Origin: Akanthomyces muscarius
Lineage: Eukaryota > Ascomycota > Sordariomycetes > Hypocreales > Cordycipitaceae
Length of the DNA: 64,000 nucleotides
Assembly: GCF_028009165.1 (NCBI RefSeq)
Contig: NC_079241.1
Span: 6,138,001 to 6,202,000 of the forward strand
Direction of reading: 5' to 3'
This document shows positions 32,354 through 44,835 of the stretch, in pieces. A program made the translations under genes and the position numbers. The notes beneath the pieces are model-generated. The model ran no database searches. It was not told where the DNA came from and saw only the letters and a list, made by a program, of their open reading frames with translations. The stretch's first letter is position 1, and each line of letters begins with the position of its first letter.

Positions 32354-35300
32354 GGTTACTTTTTCGATATTTCGGATATAGACAGCTTGAATGGAGGGTC
32401 CTCAAGATGCGACTGACTCTGCTACGGTGGGCAGAGCTGAATTCAGAGGTAGTTGCTGGTAGATTACAGGACTGCTATTCAGTGTGAGTGGCTGAAGCAA
32501 GATGAAAGCAAGGGATGGGGTGGGCAGCTAGTTCTAGCTGCGTGGGGAGCTTCGCAACCAATGATGACGATGATGCAGCTTTGCGGCGGGGTAGAGTCAA
32601 ACAGATGGAGTTGCTGCCAATTCGATCTGGGATCAATCAGAGCGCAGCATTGCCCTGTCGCCTTGCACACCAAGTGGATGATCTGCAGAGAAGCCGCTCT
32701 AGAACATGGTTTACGTGCAGAAAGCGCCGGAGAATTCGACCCTTTCATCGGAACCGAAATTTCAAAGCAGGGACGATCAGACTGTCGCTCATGCAGGCGA
32801 AAAGTCTATCTTGGAAAGAGACAAGAGGAGATAAATGGGCAGAGACGCAGAGCCAATGGCCATTAAGTCTAGCCTGCAACGCAAAATTAGGGCTGCACAG
32901 CTAAAATGGATGCCAAGCTGTCAGTAGCTAGCTTTGAGGGAAGGAGCAAGGCCCCTCACTCATCCACGCGACTGACAAAACAATGGAAGCGGTCCGCTCC
33001 GGGTCTAATCCCATTGTGCATGAGCGTCTTTGCCCGCGTGGGATGTCAAAGGGATCGATGCAGCTTGCATGCAGGGAGCACGTTGCCCGTCAGCGTTTCG
33101 GCTCCGGCTCCAAAGTCAGTCTTTCGGCTGCGACACAGTTCTTATTGCGCAGGGTTCAACTCCTGCGAACAGTCTGCTGCATGTTATCAGGCCATGACCA
33201 GCTTAGCACGCACTAACCACGGAATTTGTGTCAGCAACGGGTCTAGCGTGGCCGGACGCACCACTGAATTGAGAAAATGCTTTGAGGTCGGCTTTCTAAC
33301 GACTTTCTGGTGCTCATGCGGGTCAGGCTCGAGGTCACATTGAACGGCCAGTGTGCCTGCAAAGGAGCGGGCGCCGGATTGTACCAGTACGGCGTGGCCA
33401 CCCAACACGTTGTCGAAACCATCTGTGTGTCTGTGTGTCTTTTCATGCGCCCCAGGACAGTCGGCTTATTTGAACGATCCACCGGACTTGGCTGCCCCTC
33501 GCTGCGGGGAAACCTTCAAGCAAGCCTTCGACGACATGCAGTAACACAACGCCATCGTACCTGCGTGGCGGTGTGCAGCACAGACGAATGTGTCAACCCA
33601 ATAACTCGGCGGACCAGTTCGAACGTGTAACCAAATATTCCCGACCACATCGGCCTTGTCCAGCATGTCGCTGGTGGTCCTTCGGTACAAGCCTCCCGCC
33701 TGTGCTGTAATAGTTCTTTGTGTTTTTGCCCCGCCGAGGGACTGTATTGTCGTTCAACATTCTCAACACCTTCTTTTCTTCCATTTCGGTGCCATATTTC
33801 GTGCGACTTGGTAGACCAGATTCCATGCTCGGCAGTGTCACGTTTCAACGACGGACGGAGGAGTGCCCATGTCGGGAACAGCGACGTGATCCCCAGCGTG
33901 CGGTAGCCGACGCCAGCGATGCAAGCCGCCATGCGCCGCCATGCACCTTCACACTGGTGTTAGTGCCCTGGCGGCGTCGCACGGGATCGATCTACCATGC
34001 TGAAGAGCAGCAGGCACCCAAATCACCGGCCCCCTGGTAGACTAATTAGGGCCGCTGAAATGGTGGTAGCCCCGGTCGCGCATCCCTGTCAAGTAGTCAC
34101 TGCGCATCGTGGTTGGCTCAATCAGAGACGGCAGATCCCAAAGCAGAAATCACCTGTCGCAACTCGCCTCGAATGACTCGAGAGGAGGGTTTTCAAAAAA
34201 TTAGGCAAATTTCCCGTGCGTGCACTCAGCAAGTCGGCTCTCGCGAGAGAGTATGAAATGAGAAACAGAACAAGTACAACGCTATTTCGCTTGTGATTAG
34301 GTCCACAAGATGTGGCTGCACAAACCAGGAGGCAATCACCCCAACTTGCCACCAGTAAGCTTCACAAGCCATATGGCCCCCTTCGCAGCCGCCACAGAGA
34401 GCTCGCCCGAGCCTTAAGAAGCCACGGGAACAATGGAGGAGCCAAGCTTATCAGAGTGGCTTTTGTTGCGAAGCGAGAAACAATGAGCCAAAATCTATGG
34501 CGCAAAGCCCCCATGGCGAAGAACGCCGCCGCCGAAAGAATCACCGAACCCAAACCACGCCTCTTCTCTTTGAGCAGAATCTACGCCTAGGTACCCCGGA
34601 CGGCATAAGCAAGCCACATTAACCACTTGCCTAGCTTGGACATGTCCGCTCTGTTAGCTGCACGCTTTTTGCTGAGCTGCTGTAGTTGTGCCAGGGGCCC
34701 TTTCGTTTTGCGACAGGGCCGGGCGCTTCCTCCGTACGCTAGCGAGCCTCGCAGTCAGCCAAGGGAGACTTGGCAGCTTGGGGATGTTGGAGGGATGTCC
34801 TCTGTTGGTGGCGTACTTTGAATACGTTTCGCCAACAGCAAACATGAGTTTAATCAATAAACTCGTACCATATGCTTTCAACTTCCCTCAAGAGGCTGCG
34901 AAATTGCTAAATACAATGTAAAACTGTGCTGGGCCTTGCATAAGCCCAAATGCTTGTGTGAGAGCCGCGCAGACTAACAGCACGTGTGCACAGCTCGCTA
35001 TCGGGCCGGCCATCAGGAGGATGGCCATTAGTTCCTGCAACGACGTAGCATTCACAAAGAGCCTAGACATTTCACACTGTTATTTTTTTTTTTTACAGCC
35101 CATTGAATGTCGCGCCCCACCGACGCAGAGAGAACTATGAGTTTCTGTCTGCACACCCCCCGGGGGGTTTCGTGCAGTCATCTGTGGTCTGTCCGTTGAC
35201 ACCCTTGTGCGCGCGCTGACCCCATGCGACGTTTCGCGAGGGCACAAAGCTGGCGGTGCTGGCGAATAGATTCCCGAGAATGCCCTGTCTTCGGCTCGCT

Positions 35301-35676
35301 CCCCATGAAGGGGGGTGTGAGCTTTAATCCATATCTTTGACCAAGTGTCGCTTTTGACCTTCCCAAATGACTGCAGCGCGAGTGAGAAAGAGACGGGAGG
35401 AGGGTCACGCAAGTGGATTCAGGGACACTTGTAACAGACGGTTATATACTGGATGAGATCCTCAGATATATTTATGCAACCCCTTTCCGTTCTTCCTGTA
35501 TCCGAGATTTGAAGTAATACTTGTACAACGGAGGATCTTCTTGATTTCAATCTTCTATTCCTTTCTACTACTTTCAAATAGCACTGTTGCTCAGCGTGTG
35601 TCGGTTCCGTCCTCACCACAAAGTCCACATATACCCTGCCCCGGAATCATTTAAGCTATATCTGGATCTAGCAAAG
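32354..35676. other. Gene-free region (3.3 kb) between SDR and GH16
   Basis: Divergent upstream regions of the SDR and GH16 genes. Several overlapping frames of 100-145 codons on both strands have no recognisable domain. No transposon or RNA gene is evident. The last 300 bases before 35677 carry TATA-like (TTATATA near 35440) and CT-rich sequence expected for the GH16 promoter. Confidence 0.5.
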
Positions 35677-36589
35677 ATGGTTAAGGCTGGTTTCATCTCT
35701 TCTCTCCTGTCCCTGGCCGCGGTCACCAGCGCCTGGGACGCTCCCAACTACGGCGGTTTCAACCGAGTTTGGCAGGACAACTTTGGCGGCAACGGCGGCC
35801 AGCTCCCCAACGAGGGCAACTGGAACATCATCACCGGCAACCTCGGCGTCAACAATGAGTTGGAGGTCTACCAGCGCGACACGCGCAACCTGCAGCTGAG
35901 CGGCGGCAACACCCTGCAGATTGTGCCCTGGAGAAACGGCAACGGCTGGACGTCTGGCCGCATCGAGTCCAAGTACGTCTTCACGCCCCAGGGCGGCAAG
36001 CTCACCCGCGTCGAGGCTGTCCTCCGCTTCGGCGGCAACAGCATCAACAACAAGCAGGGCATCTGGCCTGCGTGGTGGATGCTCGGCGACGGCATCCGCC
36101 ACGGCGTTCAGTGGCCCGGGTGCGGTGAGCTGGACATTCTCGAGACTGTTAACGGACAGCTCACCGGCCACGGCACCATGCACTGCGACACGTTCCCCGG
36201 CGGCATTTGCAACGAGGGCAACGGCATCGGCTCGCCCGTCAACTTCCCCAACCAAGACTGGCACACCTGGCGCCTGGAGATCGATCTCCGCCCCGGCAAC
36301 TGGGTTGACCAGAGCATCACTTGGTATCTGGATGGCCAGCAGTTCCAGCGCATCACCGGCAGCCGCATCAACAACTACAATGTGTGGCGCTCTGTTGCCC
36401 AGAGCCCCCTCTTCTTCATCCTCAACGTCGCTGTTGGTGGCAACTGGGTAAGCATCATCTGTCCAGCAACTGCAAAGCGAAACTTGACGCTAACCATTGT
36501 AACAGCCCGGTAACCCCAACGGAAACACCCAGGACGGCTACGGCAGCATGATGGAAGTCGGCTACACTGCTCAGTATGTTAGCCAGTAA
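35677..36589 (+). CDS. Secreted GH16 endo-beta-glucanase (two exons)
   Basis: Glycoside hydrolase family 16, cleaving beta-1,3(4)-glucans of fungal or plant walls outside the cell. Exons 35677-36447 and 36506-36589 (58-base intron) give 284 aa. The start at 35677 is chosen because it yields a signal peptide (MVKAGFISSLLSLAAVTSA); an in-frame upstream Met would bury it. The catalytic signature GELDILE (ExDxxE) places the nucleophile at about Glu151 and the acid/base at Glu156. IWPAWWMLGDG precedes it and WHTWRLEIDL follows, both usual for the jelly-roll fold. Exon 2 supplies the last strand. There is no GPI signal or binding module, so the enzyme is probably soluble. It could act in wall remodelling or in attack on other fungi; context does not decide. 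Confidence 0.93.
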
Positions 36590-36856
36590 GCGCTTTCGCC
36601 ATTGCTGATCGTCACGGTTGACATGCGACGCCCTCTCGGTTTGGCACTCGCAGAAGCTTTCCGCTTTTGCGGCTTTCCTTTTCCGTTCTCTTCACTGTCT
36701 ATATTTTTACGGCCGTCTTGACACGCCACTGTCCATACTTTCGCTCGCTGGTACGAAGCTCGTACATACATTATCATGAGAAATACAACCTGTATATATT
36801 CTAGACTCCTCTATTCATTGCGAGTGCGATAATATCCACCAGTTTCCCTGAGATTT

Positions 36857-37935
36857 TTAAACCTCCAGTTCTTCCATGGACTGAAGAAGCTCCTGGACCT
36901 TTGACTCGGTCTGGTGGCGTCGCTGATCTTGCAACTCGTACATAACCTGCATCTCCTCCACCATGAAGGGCTTGAGGGGCGCCTTCTTCGCTGCTCGATA
37001 ATCGTACACTGCGATATCTTCAAAGAACCGAGCAGCAGGTCGTTTATGTTTGTGTGAATAAGCAACCGCTTCCATCAGGACCTTGTCGGACGTGCTGTCT
37101 GGCTTTGTTACCAGCTTGTGCAGCACCGTGACCTGATCCGGAAACGTCATCGGCTGCCAGACGGCAAGGGGAGATCAACAAGTTAGATGTGTCGCACACT
37201 GGAGGCCAACTCGTTTTATCAAATACTTACAAACTTGTAGTCGGTGCGGATGCTCGCAAGAATCAGGCCAATGCCTCGTGGCGACATCAGCTCTGTAAAT
37301 TCTTTTCTGTTTTCGGGGGCAACGTGAGCGGCGACATTCATCATCCAGTTGACGCGACCTGATTCAGCAAACCGGTTGTACATGACATTGTTCACATGGC
37401 CTGTACAAATGACATTTAGTAATTATGGCCGTGTGTCTGGCACGGTAATCGTACCCTACTGCGTGGTTAGCCGGCACAAGAACAGAACTTTCATGCTCGT
37501 TTCGGCGACTTACCATTGAGTCCTGTTTGGCGAAGGCGAATGGTCAGTATTGCGCTTACATTTATCCAAAGCAACAGTGATCCACATGAGACTCACCATG
37601 TCTCCCCATGCGATGTTATGCTTGTCCAGTCCCCTCCATTGAGGTTCGATGAGAAAGCCCTCGCGGCCGGCAGATAGATTGAGCCAGTGCTGGTCCAGAT
37701 AGCTCATGTGATGCTTGAGCTGCGAGACGATCTTTGGCTCATCTGCCCTCTTGGAAATTCCCGTAGATAGTCGATGTCGCATATCTGAAAGCCATCGTGA
37801 GTTGGGCGCCGTCTCTGCTGGCGCCGCGGAAGCTCCGTTGTGCTTTTGAACACTGGTGCTGCTCAAGGCGCGTCGCGTTGCGCCGGTGCTCCGGCTGACG
37901 ACGCGCAAGCGTAATAACTGCTGTCTGGGGATCAT
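36857..37935 (-). pseudogene. Hotdog-fold thioesterase-like, mitochondrial; frame off by one base at a microexon
   Basis: Product resembles fungal 4HBT-type thioesterases with a mitochondrial presequence (MIPRQQLLRLRVVSR). Exons read as 37597-37935, a 9-base microexon 37514-37522 (coding DSM), 37231-37400 and 36857-37153. Together they should give WGDMDSMGHVNNVMYNRF, the hotdog active-site helix, then ESGRVNW. Joined strictly by GT..AG, one G is missing between DSM and GHV (815 bases instead of 816), which would shift the frame and stop at once. The rest of the protein (expected ~271 aa, ending MEELEV) is undamaged, so a sequencing or assembly slip in a G run, or a very recent mutation, is more likely than an old pseudogene. 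Substrate unknown; acyl-CoA hydrolysis is the family role. Confidence 0.7.
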
Positions 37936-38295
37936 TGTGTCGAATATATGGGTGAAAAATGGTCTGTATTAATGTAGAGGGCGAATTGGTCGTCTCGGAC
38001 TGATGGCGAAGGAGATGCTTAGTCTTGAAAGGGAGCGGTCTTCCGGCCGACCGCCGGCTCGTGTCGGCTCTAGTTGCTCCGAGGCCCACCGACGTCACTG
38101 GCGCTCTCCGGTATCGTCGGCGGCTTTGCCGCACCATCATGATATAGCCGTTGAGAAGACAAAAATCGAATTTCAATAAATATTAATTACTGAACATGTC
38201 AATTTTCTGTCCCAATACATCGAATCAATGCAATGTCTGTGTTAAAGTATTCTTGAGAAACATGCCGTAGCCGCGCGGTGGCTCTGCTCCGTCCG
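37936..38295. other. Intergenic region, thioesterase promoter
   Basis: Upstream region of the thioesterase gene and 3' flank of the NmrA-like gene, both leftward. Nothing else is recognised. Confidence 0.5.
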
Positions 38296-39266
38296 CTAGA
38301 TGCCCGCTTCCACGGCATCTTTGATGGCTTTTCCAAGCTCAACTTTGCCACGAACTATGTCCACATTCTCAATCCCATCAGAGCCCGGCGCGGCTACGCC
38401 ACCGGGGAGAAATGAGCAGGACATCTCCACCCAGGTTCCTACAAGGTTTGGCGGAATGAAAGTGCTGAAAAAGTCGGCCAGTTGATCCTTTTCAATAGCC
38501 TTCAACGGAATCTGCTTCCCCATTGCTTCAGAAAACGCGGCTTGTACGTCGTTCGGCGAGTATTCTTTAGGGCCGTGCAAGGCGAACACGTAGGGCTTGC
38601 TCGGCGGCGCATAGCTGGACAGCAGTCCGGTCGCGAATGTAGACCCAATATCCTCGACAGCAACCATAGGCAGCTGGAAGTCGATCGGCGTAATTAGCGA
38701 GTTCAAGTACGGGTCACTGCCTCGCAGCGTCTGAAGGTTGAACATGGTCCAATTTTCCATGAAATAACCGCATCGAACAAAGAGGAGCTCAGGAACATTG
38801 GTACTGCGAAACACTTTCTCTGCAATGTGGTTCGTTTTAATTTCGCCCTGTCATTGCCCATGAGCCAACGCACTGTTGCTCCGCAGATGTCGACACTTAC
38901 AACGCCTTCGGCAAACTCGGCACCCATGCTACTAAGTAGCATGAGTCGCTTGATCCCACCAGCTCTTTCAACGGCACCTTTGACATTATTTGACACCTCC
39001 TCTGTCTTTGCAAAAGGGTCTTCACCGCTGAAGAATGGGGGCGTGCTTGTCATCACGGCATCCGAGCCGCTGAGGTCTAGAGAAGACGCATCCTCAATGT
39101 CGCCGCACACGGCATGGAAGTTTTTATGAGACAGGAATTCTGCGGGAACTTTGTAAATGCTTCGATAGACGCCGTACACATCAACGCTGGCTGGTGCCTT
39201 GTTGAGCAACTGCCGAATAGTTGCCGCGGACGTCTTCGGGCCTGCTGGGACAATTGTGATGCGCAT
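38296..39266 (-). CDS. NmrA-like NAD(P)-binding protein (two exons)
   Basis: Atypical SDR of 305 aa from exons 38901-39266 and 38296-38847 (53-base intron). The splice joins GAEFAEGV to GEIKTNHIAEKVF, restoring the helix after the pseudo-active site. The N-terminal strand MRITIVPAGPKTS occupies the position of the glycine-rich loop but lacks a full GxxGxxG, and there is no YxxxK; this fits the NmrA-like group, which senses or binds NAD(P) and often is not catalytic. LMLLSSMGAEFAEG and LLFVRCGYFMENW are family-typical segments. GVAAPGSDGIENVDIVRG near the C-terminus is family-like. Possible roles are redox sensing or reduction of small ketones. No targeting signal is seen. Confidence 0.85.
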
Positions 39267-39732
39267 TGTTGATACTGTTTACTGAGCAAAGTTGTGCAAG
39301 TAAGTTTCGACACCAAGTATGATTCACGAAGTTGGGAAAGAGACTCGTTTTAATAGCAGTTCAAAAAATGTAGGGAGTGGTCGCCACCTCCCGTTCATGA
39401 TTGATCTGCAATCGGGTTTCAGCTGCTAGCGTTCTATCCCACCTTCGCTCAAACAAAGTCTAACAATGTTAGTGCATCATCGCCAGTCACCGACAGTCTC
39501 ATTCAGCTTCACGTCAGAGTTTACTTCAGCTGAAAGTTGAACGGAATGCAGTTAATCAAGAAGAATATACGAAAAAAGAAACTAAAAAGGTATCATACGG
39601 ACTATGCAAGCCGAGCATCTGTCTCAGCGCGGCCAAATCAATCAATTCGTCCTGTCTTACATCCCAATATCAATGCATCTAGTTGACGAAGCGCGCACAA
39701 ATTCAATCACCACCGCATGAATATATGCATAC
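39267..39732. other. Intergenic region
   Basis: Promoter of the NmrA-like gene and 3' flank of the MFS gene. No other feature is recognised. Confidence 0.5.
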
Positions 39733-41790
39733 TTATTTGGCCTGAGCGTGTGCGACACTGGGTCTGCGGCTTGCCGACGGAGTACCGCGGGGGGTCTGGC
39801 GAGGAGTGACGCGGCTCTCGCCAAAGAAGCGGTGCTGCTGGCTGTACCGTCGCTCGGCGCCAGGTCGCTGCTGCGCACCAGAGGCTGCAGAAGCTACATA
39901 AATTGTTAGTGATTGTCTTGGCTCGAATCAAAATTCTTCCAGATACATACCTCGGCGACTGTCGTGGACGACACTGTTGCGGCGGCCAGGGTGTTCCTCG
40001 CGGGCGGAGGCGAGCTGCTGGGCAAATGGAGAGCGGTGTCGCAGTGTAGGTCCCTTCCAGTAAATGACGTACACCGCAATGACAAGAATGAAGGAGATGC
40101 AGAAGAGGATGGTCGAGGCGTATTCCAAGTTCTTTCCACTCGAGGCTCCAATGTTGCTGAAGAAGGGAACGGCGGGGATGGTCAAAACACCAGCCAGGAA
40201 GTCACGCTGTGAAAGATGTCAGCAACCAACTCGGGGCATAGAATAAATCCAACTTACAGCCCAGCCATTACCGCCTGTAGCGGAAGCAGAGTAAGGACCA
40301 TACGCGCAAATCATGTAATCAATGGTGGCCATGTAAATAGCGTAGTTTGCGATACCGACAATAGCAGCGAAAATCATGGAGCCAATCCAGTGGATGGGAG
40401 GACCCTGGATGGTCCAAGCGAAACCAATCAGACCAATTGGCAGGCAAGGGGCCGTGTAAAGCAAAAACCAGAGGCGCGATTCATACTGGGCACGTTCGTC
40501 TTCGGGCTTGGCTCGGCGCTCCTTGATATTGCGCTTGATGGCGGGAATAAAGAGCAGCCATGCGATGAGGTAGCCTACACCAATGGGAATGAACGAAAGG
40601 CCGATCTGAACCTTGCTGAAGTGCCATTGGTCGTAGACGAGACCAAAGGACTGGATGAACATGAAGATGAGGGCATCGGAGAAACCAGAGAGCAGCGACA
40701 GAACCAAGACGATGGGCTCAGTGAGGAACATCTTGAAAGGTCGTCCCCAGGTCGAGAAAATCTCCTTGGCGGAAAAGCGATCACGGTACGGGACCAGCTC
40801 ATCGGGTCCCCATATGTTCTCTCCGTTCTTGGTGCGGCGGCGCTTTGCAATGCGGTTCATCATGATGGTGCTGCGGGTTTCGGGAACGGTGAAGAAGTGG
40901 ACAAGCTGAACGAAGCCACCGAGGATGAGCTGCACCCACATGGCCCATCTGGAACAGTAGTTAGCATGACTGTCAGAAAGTACTAGGGAATTCAAGAAAT
41001 CGGGTTAGGATGTTTACCTCCAGTTAAGATATTGCTCGACGAAGCCACCGACAATGGGTCCGAGAACGGATCCTCCGACCGAGGAGAACACGACGTAGGC
41101 GACGGCGTACTGCTGGTTGTCCGCCTCCCACATGTCGGCAATCATGCCGAGGGTGACGGAGCCGCCGGCCGAGGACAGGCCGCCGAGGGCGCGTCCGACC
41201 ATGATGGTGGCAAAGTTGGGCGCGAGCGCGACGGGCAGCTGCCAGATGTTGACGAGGAAGAGCGAGAGCTGGAGGACGGGCCAGCGGCCAAACTCCTCGG
41301 ACCAGGGCGCCCAGAGCTCGCAGCCAAAGGCGTAGAGGACGAGGAAGATCATGGCGCCGCAGCGCGCGGCCTGCAGGCTGACGCCAAACTCGTGCTTGAT
41401 GCCCTCGAGGCCGTTGGAGTAGAGCGACGTGTTGAAGTTCATCGACACCTGCACCCAGAAGATGACGGTGAGGATGTACCACTTCTTCCACGAGGGGAAC
41501 GAGAAGCCGAGCTCCTCGTAGCAGTCGTCCTCGGTGATTTCGTACTTGTCGTACGTGCCGATCTTCTCGAGCTGCGTCCCGTTGCCGTTGGCCGTCGCGC
41601 CATTGGTGGCAGCGGCGCCGGCGTCAGCGTCGTTTGAGTCGCTGCTCGCAGCGCCGGTATGGGCTGCCTTTTCGGCGTCGGCGGGCGCATTGTCGTGATC
41701 AGAGGCGCTTCTGAGCAGCTCGTTGGCGCGCTCGAGATCCTCCTGGTTCATGACCTGCGGAGGGTCTTCCGAAAAGTGTGTTGTCGGCAT
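39733..41790 (-). CDS. MFS transporter, DHA1 family (four exons)
   Basis: Plasma-membrane carrier of 626 aa. Exons 41018-41790, 40258-40948, 39951-40206 and 39733-39893 join through introns of 69, 51 and 57 bases. The joins give QYLNWRWAMWVQLIL and GGNGWARDFLAGVLTIPAVP, both natural for the family. The N-terminal ~120 residues are hydrophilic and low-complexity (Ala/Asn/Asp-rich). TM1 begins at WKKWYILTVIFWVQV; the motif A position reads WSEEFGRWPVL, and SSVGGSVLGPIVGGF is the antiporter motif C segment. The C-terminal tail after TM12 is Arg/Ser/Gln-rich (RQTPRGTPSASRRP) and probably cytosolic and phosphorylated. I start at 41790 (MPTTHF) because the longer frame adds a non-conserved leader. 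Substrate unknown; similar fungal proteins are called polyamine or multidrug carriers. Confidence 0.9.
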
Positions 41791-44700
41791 CTTGAGGGCT
41801 GATGCGACAGGGCGGTGTTTCCTTGTTGCTATGTTCTCCGTGTAATCTGCTGTTGCTTCGAGGACTGGAGGGGTAGGGAGCAAGGAAGGAAGAACTTTTA
41901 ATCGCACTCCTCTCCGGGAGAAAAGCAGTCACGGCAGGCTAGGAGAAAGTTTCTCGGGAAAAAAACAGAATAGTTGCGGCCAGGCGAGCTTAATATTATT
42001 CTTTCACTTCGCACGGAACTAGACCCGGCCTTGTTTAGTTTTTGGGGCGGACCGATTCTCCACCAGCCATCAAGTACACATTGCGAGGTGACATCATGTC
42101 TCTCATCGAAGATCGCTACGGCGTATTGGGTCTAGCAAAAAGCACCGCTGCCTCACCTCAGCGGGACGCGGAGATGCCATTGTTAGTGTTTAATGCGACC
42201 AGTAAGCATATTAGAACGGCATGCGCCAACTCCCCACACCTGGGCTCTGGAGAATATTGGAGAATGGAAAATGGAGAATGGGAGAGACATGAGGAGCGAA
42301 AGCGCCGTGGGAAAGTTGTCTGGGGACCGCATTGTCCCCGTCCAAAGGAATGCTGCATCACGGAGCCACGGCAACGCGGTGCTCTAATCACCCCAAGGCT
42401 TGCTGTTCCATCGACTATTCCCGTCTATTGTCTCGACCTCGTTTTGAGACTGGCGACTGACGACTTGAGCAACCAAAGGCACCCAACACAAGACAAGCGC
42501 TCCGAGCGGCGGCGGCCAAGCCGGCAAGTACGGCACTCTACCAAATGGCGTCGACTAGCAAGGTTTATTAAGTTAGTGGCCATCGCAGCCGGACGTGGCG
42601 CCCATCATCAACCAAAAAGGAACGCCACTAAATCTACTTGGCGTCAGCGCCGGAAAATTAGCACCCACCGGCTTTTGTTCTCGGTCCAAAGTAAGGGCAG
42701 TCTTGGGGGAAATGTAGGACTGGAGAAAGCGTTGGCGTGTTGCCGATCTCGTGCGAGTCTGCATTGCATACAATGCGTTGCCATCTTCGGGCGCTCCGAA
42801 GCCAAGCTTGAATTATGTGCGCCGCTGCTCCTAGGCAAGCAGCAGGCACCGCAATCCTTTGGAAGTTGGCTTGATGATGCCAGCCAGCGCATTCAGTGTG
42901 CCCAGCACGTCTGGCGATCCCCAGAAGGCCAGCCCCCCCCGGCCGCTCCGCAGTCGTCAATTGCCTGATGAAGGAGAATAAACTATGGAAACATGATTGT
43001 GGAAACATGCGGTCGGTTCGTGTCCTCCCCACAACAATCGCCCTCTTGTACGCCAATAAGAAAAGTTTTTATATTGTTGCCTGTTTGGAGGTTGATCCGT
43101 GCAAAAGGAAAAAAAGCTGAACTTGCACCACAAAGACGGGGAAAACGGCGCGGCACCTGGTCGGAATGTCTCAATTCTTCAATGGCGTGAGCGGTTTTCT
43201 TCTGTCTCGGCACAAGATTCTCGATGCTCAAACTGGTGTGGTCGCTTGCTCCCCCGCGACAGAGGAAGGAGGACTCGAGGGTAGCCAGCGTTACACTGCG
43301 CTCAACTTTTTACCTTTTGCTCCAACTACGGAACACGAGACCCCTACTCGGTAGTCACAAGACCAGTAAGCTTCGACTCTAGGTTCTTGGAATTCGAAAG
43401 AACGCACAGGGCTGCCATTTGCGCCCAGCGGACATGGTGAATGGCACAGAGGCTCTGCACCAACTGCATGCGTACTACGGCGTCCGTATTTCCCGTGGCA
43501 GAAGTACAGCGACACGGCCAATCGTGTGTCGCAGAACTTGGAGACGTAGGGCAGCAGACTCCATAAACGTTTCCTGCGAGCTACAGGGTGAAGAATCGCA
43601 GTCTACTCCGTAGATTCTGCTCCTTTCAACATTTGCGAGCCAAGCAGACGTCATTGGCATCCTCGGTGGCGGCCGGGCGGGCAGCCACAGCCTCGTCCAA
43701 CAGGGATCAGGACGCCACAGTCTCCCTCCGCAAACTGTTTATTACCGTGAGATGACGCAGGACGCCGGCGCCGGCCCTTGTCTGTCTTTCAGTCGTGCTC
43801 ACGGAAAAGGACTGCTGTTATTCTCGTCTACACTGACTGATCGCCAAAACTAGTGCTGAGGAAAGGGAGAAGCAAAAAGTCGCCGACGTTTCTAAACAGT
43901 AGTAATATCCTTATTATCCCTGACCAAAAAGTTGAGTGTGCTTGCAATTGACACACTAACGTTACCTGTCAATGCACTGCTCGTGTGAGCAGGCTTTTTG
44001 GTCTCCAGCGTCATGGCCTCTCACCCTACGTCATACTTGCCGGGGAGGCTTTGCCAACATGCAGAAACGCTGGCCGCAGCCTACTTGGACGGAGATTGAT
44101 GAAATTGTCTTTTTTTATCTGGGGTGCATAATTCTTGCGTCTCGGATCCCAAACAGGCAGTACTTTAATTCAGAGGCTCAGCCGCGTCAGCGAGGCAGGG
44201 CAATTCCAACTTTGAAAAGCACAATGTTCTGGCCAAGACGGCTGCAAATCCCGAGCGCGCCAAGCTGCAGCCAAATCTCATCGCCAAGGGGCCAGGTTAT
44301 TACCAAGGACCATTCGGCTGAGTCGCAACGGCTCCCTCGGGTTTCGAAGCGACGGAAATAAACAAGTAACTACACCCACGTTTACAGCCTACCAGGCGGT
44401 GCACTGCCTCTGGCCGCAATGGCCGCTCGGGTACCATCCGCAGGATCCGTAAGGCGACGTTGCTATCGCCTGGCTTTTTCTCACTCCTTTTTCTTGTCTG
44501 GCTAGCACTCTTGGTCCCCGGCCTCTTTCCGCACGTTTTCTGGTCGATGGCTCCTCACAAGGCCAGCCGTTGCATCTTGGACGGCGACCCGAGCGCGCCG
44601 GACCCCGAAAGCGCCGGAAGAGAAGCCCCGGCCGCGCAGCCGCAGATTTCGGCCTCTCCGGCCGGCATCAAACCGCAGTGGGTGCAACCGAAACTGCTAG

Positions 44701-44835
44701 TCCTTTTCGAATTGCACTACTGTGACAGAAAGTGGTCTGTTTGGTTTCCAAAAAAATATTACTAACATTTTATTAAATTCGGTCATATACATCGTCGACA
44801 CCTTTTGTCCAAGTCGCACTATCTGTTTCGACTTG
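41791..44835. other. Gene-free region (3 kb)
   Basis: Upstream of the MFS gene and downstream of the GFO/IDH/MocA gene. The longest open frame (42042-42968, +, 308 codons) has no domain and biased, non-protein-like composition, so I do not call it. No intact mobile element is recognised. Confidence 0.45.

Noticed and set aside
33516..33932. 138-codon minus-strand frame
   Set aside because: Starts without context, no domain, and is matched by equally long frames on the opposite strand.
42042..42968. 308-codon open frame on the + strand
   Set aside because: Longest uncalled frame, but it starts with GTG, has no domain, signal or repeat pattern, and lies in the divergent upstream region of an MFS gene with competing frames on the other strand. 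Likely chance in GC-rich DNA.
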